This document shows, piece by piece, positions 6,121 through 8,779 of a stretch of 8,779 nucleotides of DNA; position 1 is the stretch's first letter, and each line of letters begins with the position of its first letter. The notes below the pieces were generated by a model that made no database searches, was not told where the DNA came from, and worked only from the letters and a program-made list of their open reading frames with translations. Location: NCBI GenBank assembly GCA_910587905.1, contig CAJUOF010000080.1:1-8779 (forward strand), written 5' to 3'. The translations under genes were made by a program, and so were the position numbers. Origin of the DNA: an uncultured Lachnospiraceae bacterium. Its GTDB lineage: Bacteria > Bacillota_A > Clostridia > Lachnospirales > Lachnospiraceae.

Positions 6121-6141
6121 ATTCTTTAGGCATTCTTTAGG
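6121..6141 (+). repeat. Tandem 10-mer repeat upstream of the HAD promoter
   Basis: ATTCTTTAGG occurs twice in direct orientation (6121-6130 and 6132-6141), one helical turn (11 nt) apart. It ends 9 nt before the predicted -35 box of the HAD gene. That placement suits an activator or regulator binding site, but chance is possible. Confidence 0.5.
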
Positions 6142-6150
6142 AAAAACAAG

Positions 6151-6179
6151 TCGAAATTAGAGGAAAGCTGTGTTATGAT
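6151..6179 (+). promoter_or_regulatory. Extended -10 promoter of the HAD phosphatase gene
   Basis: TATGAT (6174-6179) is preceded by TG plus one base (6171-6173), an extended -10 box. TCGAAA (6151-6156), 17 nt upstream, is a 4-of-6 match to the -35. Transcription would start near 6186, about 40 nt before the ATG. Confidence 0.7.
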
Positions 6180-6225
6180 GGTAGACAGAATGTGGGGACT
6201 TTAAATATGGAAGGGGGAGGGGCTT

Positions 6226-7041
6226 ATGGCGGTCAGACTGGTGGCGCTTGACCTGGACGGGACGGCGCTCATGGAGCATCGGATCTTTTCGGAGCGGATG
6301 CGGCGGGCGGTCCTTGATGCGCTTGGGGCGGGGATTTTGGTGGTCCCGGCCACGGGGCGTTCTTATGTGGACATTCCGGAGGCGGTCCGGAAGGTTCCCG
6401 GCATTCCCTGTTTTCTGACGTCCAACGGGGCGAACATCGTGGACGGGACGGGAAAGAGCATCTGCACGGATCTGATCCCCTGGGTGTGGTGCGTGAGGGC
6501 CCTCCGAATCCTGGAGGAATATGACACCCAGCCGTCCGTACATATAAACGGGGCCAGCGTGAATTTAAAGACGGCGGATCCCCGGATCGTGGCCCGCTAC
6601 GGGAACAGCAATTATTTTAAGCGGTACAGCGTGGGGGATCTGGCCGGTTATGTGGAAGAGCAGAGGACGGATGTCGAGAAGATTTTCGCGGTTCTTTTTG
6701 AGCGGGACCGGAAGGCGGAGCTGACGTCCAGGATCACCTCGGAGCTTTCTTTGGGCGTGTCGGCGTCCGGGCCGGACAATATCGAGTTCAACAGCCTGAC
6801 GGCCTCCAAGGGGCATGGCCTTTCCATGCTCTGCGAACAGTTTGGGATCGAGGCGGCCCGGACGGCGGCCATCGGCGACAGCATTAACGACATTTCCATG
6901 TTCGCCTTTGCGGGCTGTTCGGTGGCCATGGGAAATGGGGAGGCATGCCTGAAGGAAATGGCCGACTATGAGACGGAGGACTGTCGGGAGGACGGGGCGG
7001 CGAAGGCCCTGGAGCGTCTCATAAGCGGCGAGTGGAAGTGA
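6226..7041 (+). CDS. Cof-type HAD-superfamily phosphatase (subclass IIB)
   Basis: 271 residues, standard for the Cof/YidA group of cytosolic sugar-phosphate or nucleotide phosphatases. Motif I is DLDGT (9-13, nucleophile D9 and acid D11). Motif II Thr is T43 in PATGRS, followed by LTSNGA (64-69). Motif III lysine is K195 in SKGHGL. Motif IV is GDSINDISM (217-225, with D218 and D222). The stretch from about 80 to 190 is the C2B cap that sets substrate choice; it contains SVHING (104-109). ATG 6226 follows the strong ribosome site GGGGGAGGGG (6213-6222). It has its own promoter, and a structured repeat starts 3 nt past its stop, so it is probably transcribed alone. The substrate cannot be read from sequence; members are promiscuous. 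Confidence 0.95.
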   Translation: MAVRLVALDLDGTALMEHRIFSERMRRAVLDALGAGILVVPATGRSYVDIPEAVRKVPGIPCFLTSNGANIVDGTGKSICTDLIPWVWCVRALRILEEYDTQPSVHINGASVNLKTADPRIVARYGNSNYFKRYSVGDLAGYVEEQRTDVEKIFAVLFERDRKAELTSRITSELSLGVSASGPDNIEFNSLTASKGHGLSMLCEQFGIEAARTAAIGDSINDISMFAFAGCSVAMGNGEACLKEMADYETEDCREDGAAKALERLISGEWK

Positions 7042-7043
7042 AC

Positions 7044-7191
7044 AGGTAATTGCGAAACGTGAAATTCATCGGATATTCTGGCAATATTTCCGGGAAAAGC
7101 CCTCTGGTCTTGCCGGAACGATTGGCGCTGCAGGCTTTGGACGGACGTATTGCCAGAATATTCAACAAATTTTTAAGCTTCGCAATCACCT
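7044..7191. repeat. 148-bp palindromic, MITE-like repeat element
   Basis: The ends form imperfect inverted repeats of about 43 nt. AGGTAATTGCGAA (7044-7056) matches the reverse complement of TTCGCAATCACCT (7179-7191) at 12 of 13 positions. After a more diverged AT-rich stretch, ATATTCTGGCAATA (7073-7086) pairs perfectly with TATTGCCAGAATAT (7148-7161). The middle holds a nested stem, TTCCGG (7088-7093) with CCGGAA (7113-7118). No open frame of note lies inside. The element fills the space between the HAD stop codon and the ABC ATPase ribosome site. It looks like a non-autonomous miniature inverted-repeat element or an extragenic palindrome; a structured RNA is the other option. No clear target-site duplication was found. 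Confidence 0.75.
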
Positions 7192-7224
7192 AATTATGGA
7201 AGTAAACGGAAGGAGAGGAAGCCG

Positions 7225-7929
7225 ATGGCGGCATTCGTGGAGTTCAAGGGGGTTAAGAAAACCTACCAGATGGGGGAAATCGTGATCAAGGCGGTGGATG
7301 GCATGGATTTTTCCATCGAAAAGGGGGAGTTCGTCATCATCGTCGGGCCCAGCGGGGCGGGCAAGACCACGGTCCTCAACATTCTGGGCGGCATGGACCG
7401 GGCCTCGTCGGGGCAGGTGCTGGTGGACGGCGTGGACGTGGCCTGCTTTGACAGACGGCGGATGACGAAGTACCGCAGGGAGGACATCGGCTTTGTCTTT
7501 CAGTTTTACAATCTGGTCCAGAACCTTACGGCCCTGGAAAACGTGGAGCTGGCCCTCCAAATCTGCAAAGACCATCTGGATGCGGAGGAGATCCTTAAGG
7601 ACGTGGGGTTGGGGGACCGGATGGACAATTTCCCCTCCCAGCTTTCCGGCGGGGAACAGCAGAGGGTGTCCATCGCCAGGGCGCTGGCCAAAAACCCGAA
7701 GCTTCTGCTCTGCGACGAGCCAACGGGAGCCTTGGATTACCAGACCGGCAAGGCGATCCTCAAGCTTTTGCAGGACACCTGCCGGAAGCGGGGGATGACG
7801 GTGGTGGTCATCACCCACAATTCTGCCCTTGCGCCCATGGCGGACCGGGTTTTTAAGATCAAGAACGGAAGGATCTCTTCCATGAGGGTCAATGAGACGC
7901 CGGTTCCGGTGGAGGAGATCGAGTGGTAA
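7225..7929 (+). CDS. ABC transporter ATP-binding protein (MacB/LolD/BceA type)
   Basis: 234 residues, full length for the nucleotide-binding subunit of an FtsX-coupled ABC system. Walker A is GPSGAGKTT (41-49), the Q-loop is Q93 in VFQFYNLV, the signature is LSGGEQQR (140-147), Walker B is LLLCDEPTGALD (160-171, catalytic E165), and the H-loop is H198. NLVQNLTALENVELAL (96-111) is typical of this subfamily. ATG 7225 follows AGGAGAGG (7211-7218) by 6 nt. The permease starts 91 nt after the stop, so the pair forms one exporter. Related systems export lipids, peptides or antimicrobials, or carry out mechanotransmission at the membrane; no substrate can be named. A promoter is not obvious because the upstream spacer is occupied by the palindromic repeat, and transcription may start inside it. 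Confidence 0.96.
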   Translation: MAAFVEFKGVKKTYQMGEIVIKAVDGMDFSIEKGEFVIIVGPSGAGKTTVLNILGGMDRASSGQVLVDGVDVACFDRRRMTKYRREDIGFVFQFYNLVQNLTALENVELALQICKDHLDAEEILKDVGLGDRMDNFPSQLSGGEQQRVSIARALAKNPKLLLCDEPTGALDYQTGKAILKLLQDTCRKRGMTVVVITHNSALAPMADRVFKIKNGRISSMRVNETPVPVEEIEW

Positions 7930-7951
7930 TTTTTGAGTTTCGCAATCGCCG
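7928..7951 (+). repeat. Partial copy of the palindromic element's right end
   Basis: 7928-7950 matches 7168-7190 at 20 of 23 positions (differences at 7935, 7938 and 7948), including the block TTTCGCAATCGCC (7938-7950). It is in the same orientation as the right end of the 148-bp element and starts at the last two bases of the ATPase stop codon. No left arm or inner part is present, so it is a solo or decayed end. Confidence 0.65.
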
Positions 7952-8020
7952 GTAGCCTTTTTAGAGGGAAAGGGGCCCGGAGCGGTATTTCGCAGAAAAC
8001 GGATCGGGGAAGATGCGGAT

Positions 8021-8779
8021 ATGAAGAAAGCACAGCGGAAAGATTTTTTCATTGAGATCAAAAAAAGCCTGAATCGCTATCTTTCGATTTTATTTATCGT
8101 GGCTCTCGGGGTGGCGTTTTTTTCCGGTATCCGGGCGTCGGAGCCGGACATGAGGCTCTCGGTGGATGCGGTGGCCGACGAGTCGGATTTCATGGACATC
8201 CGGGTGATCTCCACCATGGGGCTCACGGAGGAGGATGTGGAGTGCATCCGGTCGGTGGACGGGATCACGGCGGCGGAGGGAGAATATTCGGCGGACGTGC
8301 TCTGCGCTTATGAGGAGAAGGAGCTGGTGCTCCACATGACGTCCCTGACGGAAGAGCTGAACCGGCTGACGGTGAAGGAGGGGAGGCTCCCGGAGAAGCC
8401 GGGGGAGTGTCTCATTGACGAGCAGCTTTTGCTCCAGGCCGACTATGGGCTGGGGGACGTGCTCACGGTCTCCTCCGGCACCTCGGATCCCCTTTCGGAT
8501 ACGCTGAAGCGGGATTCCTACACGGTGGTGGGGATCGGGACCAGCCCTTATTACCTGAATTTCAAGAAGGGAACCTCCAACATCGGGAACGGGGATATCC
8601 GGGGCTTCGTGGTGATTCCGAAAGAGGACTTTGCCCTGGAGGTCTACACGCAGGTGTACGGGACGGCGGAGGGCTTAAAGGGGTTGATCACGGCCGGCGA
8701 CGCCTACAAGGAGGAGGCGAAACGGCTTGTGGAGGCCGTGGAGGCCATTGCCGGGGAGCGGTGTCAGGTCCGGCTGGCG
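8021..8779 (+). CDS. FtsX-like ABC transporter permease (N-terminal part, runs off the window)
   Basis: 253 codons are present and the frame is open at the edge. Residues 1-19 are basic and cytosolic (MKKAQRKDFFIEIKKSLNR). Residues about 20-38 form one transmembrane helix (YLSILFIVALGVAFFSGIR), and all the rest is extracytoplasmic in character, fitting the MacB-type periplasmic core. Relatives in Clostridia that start this way are often over 1000 residues, with further membrane helices at the C-terminus, so most of the gene lies outside. ATG 8021 is chosen because MKKA...SLNRY matches family N-termini. The ribosome site GGGGAAG (8006-8012) lies 8 nt upstream; the nearer ATG at 8013 is out of frame and stops after three codons. 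It pairs with the ATPase immediately upstream. Confidence 0.92.
   Translation, partial: MKKAQRKDFFIEIKKSLNRYLSILFIVALGVAFFSGIRASEPDMRLSVDAVADESDFMDIRVISTMGLTEEDVECIRSVDGITAAEGEYSADVLCAYEEKELVLHMTSLTEELNRLTVKEGRLPEKPGECLIDEQLLLQADYGLGDVLTVSSGTSDPLSDTLKRDSYTVVGIGTSPYYLNFKKGTSNIGNGDIRGFVVIPKEDFALEVYTQVYGTAEGLKGLITAGDAYKEEAKRLVEAVEAIAGERCQVRLA

Noticed and set aside
7186..8061. Minus-strand open frame of 291 codons
   Set aside because: Antisense to the ABC ATPase, whose Walker and signature motifs are unambiguous on the plus strand; the translation is Arg/His/Pro-rich shadow sequence.
53..8779. CRISPR array, tRNA, rRNA, prophage or transposase genes
   Set aside because: No regularly spaced repeats, no tRNA or rRNA-like sequence and no transposase motifs were seen on either strand; the only repeat family is the palindromic element near 7044-7951.

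Overview
The window looks like the end of a contig from a Gram-positive Clostridia genome, most likely a gut Lachnospiraceae-type bacterium. This is judged from strong GGAGG ribosome sites, TTG starts, and the protein styles: a CNNM/CorC membrane protein, a YafY-type WYL regulator remnant with a small zinc-ribbon protein beside it, and a large FtsX-like permease. Taxonomy is inference; no rRNA or tRNA marker is present. The first 52 bases are not genomic: they match the Illumina P5/TruSeq read-1 adapter. Genomic sequence starts at 53, so the gene at that edge is cut by an artefact.

Left half (53-3870, minus strand): one sugar-catabolic operon read right to left. A promoter at about 3841-3869 drives a two-motif cupin related to mannose-6-phosphate isomerase (TTG start), then a D-tagatose/D-psicose 3-epimerase family TIM-barrel enzyme, an RpiB-family isomerase, and DhaK, the substrate-binding subunit of a dihydroxyacetone-type kinase. 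Kinase, TIM-barrel isomerase and RpiB-type isomerase is the same set of families used to turn L-erythrulose into D-erythrose 4-phosphate (LerK, LerI, DerI of Mycobacterium smegmatis). The RpiB-like protein lacks the two histidines tied to cyclic sugar phosphates in E. coli RpiB, which would suit a non-cyclising tetrulose phosphate. The cupin is not part of that known route, so the operon may handle a variant substrate. Two of the three gene junctions carry perfect hairpins with a shared stem core.

Middle (3978-5361, minus strand): a CNNM/CorC (HlyC-type) membrane protein with its own strong promoter and an intrinsic terminator, forming an independent unit upstream of the sugar operon.

Right half (5421-8779, plus strand): a decayed WYL regulator gene missing its N-terminus and most of its WYL core, a small putative zinc-ribbon protein, a Cof-type HAD phosphatase with an extended -10 promoter, and an ABC exporter of the MacB/LolD/BceA type (ATPase, then the first 253 residues of an FtsX-like permease running off the window). 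A 148-bp palindromic repeat sits between the HAD gene and the ABC ATPase, and a partial copy of its right end lies at the ATPase stop codon, so the ATPase gene is bracketed by related repeat ends.
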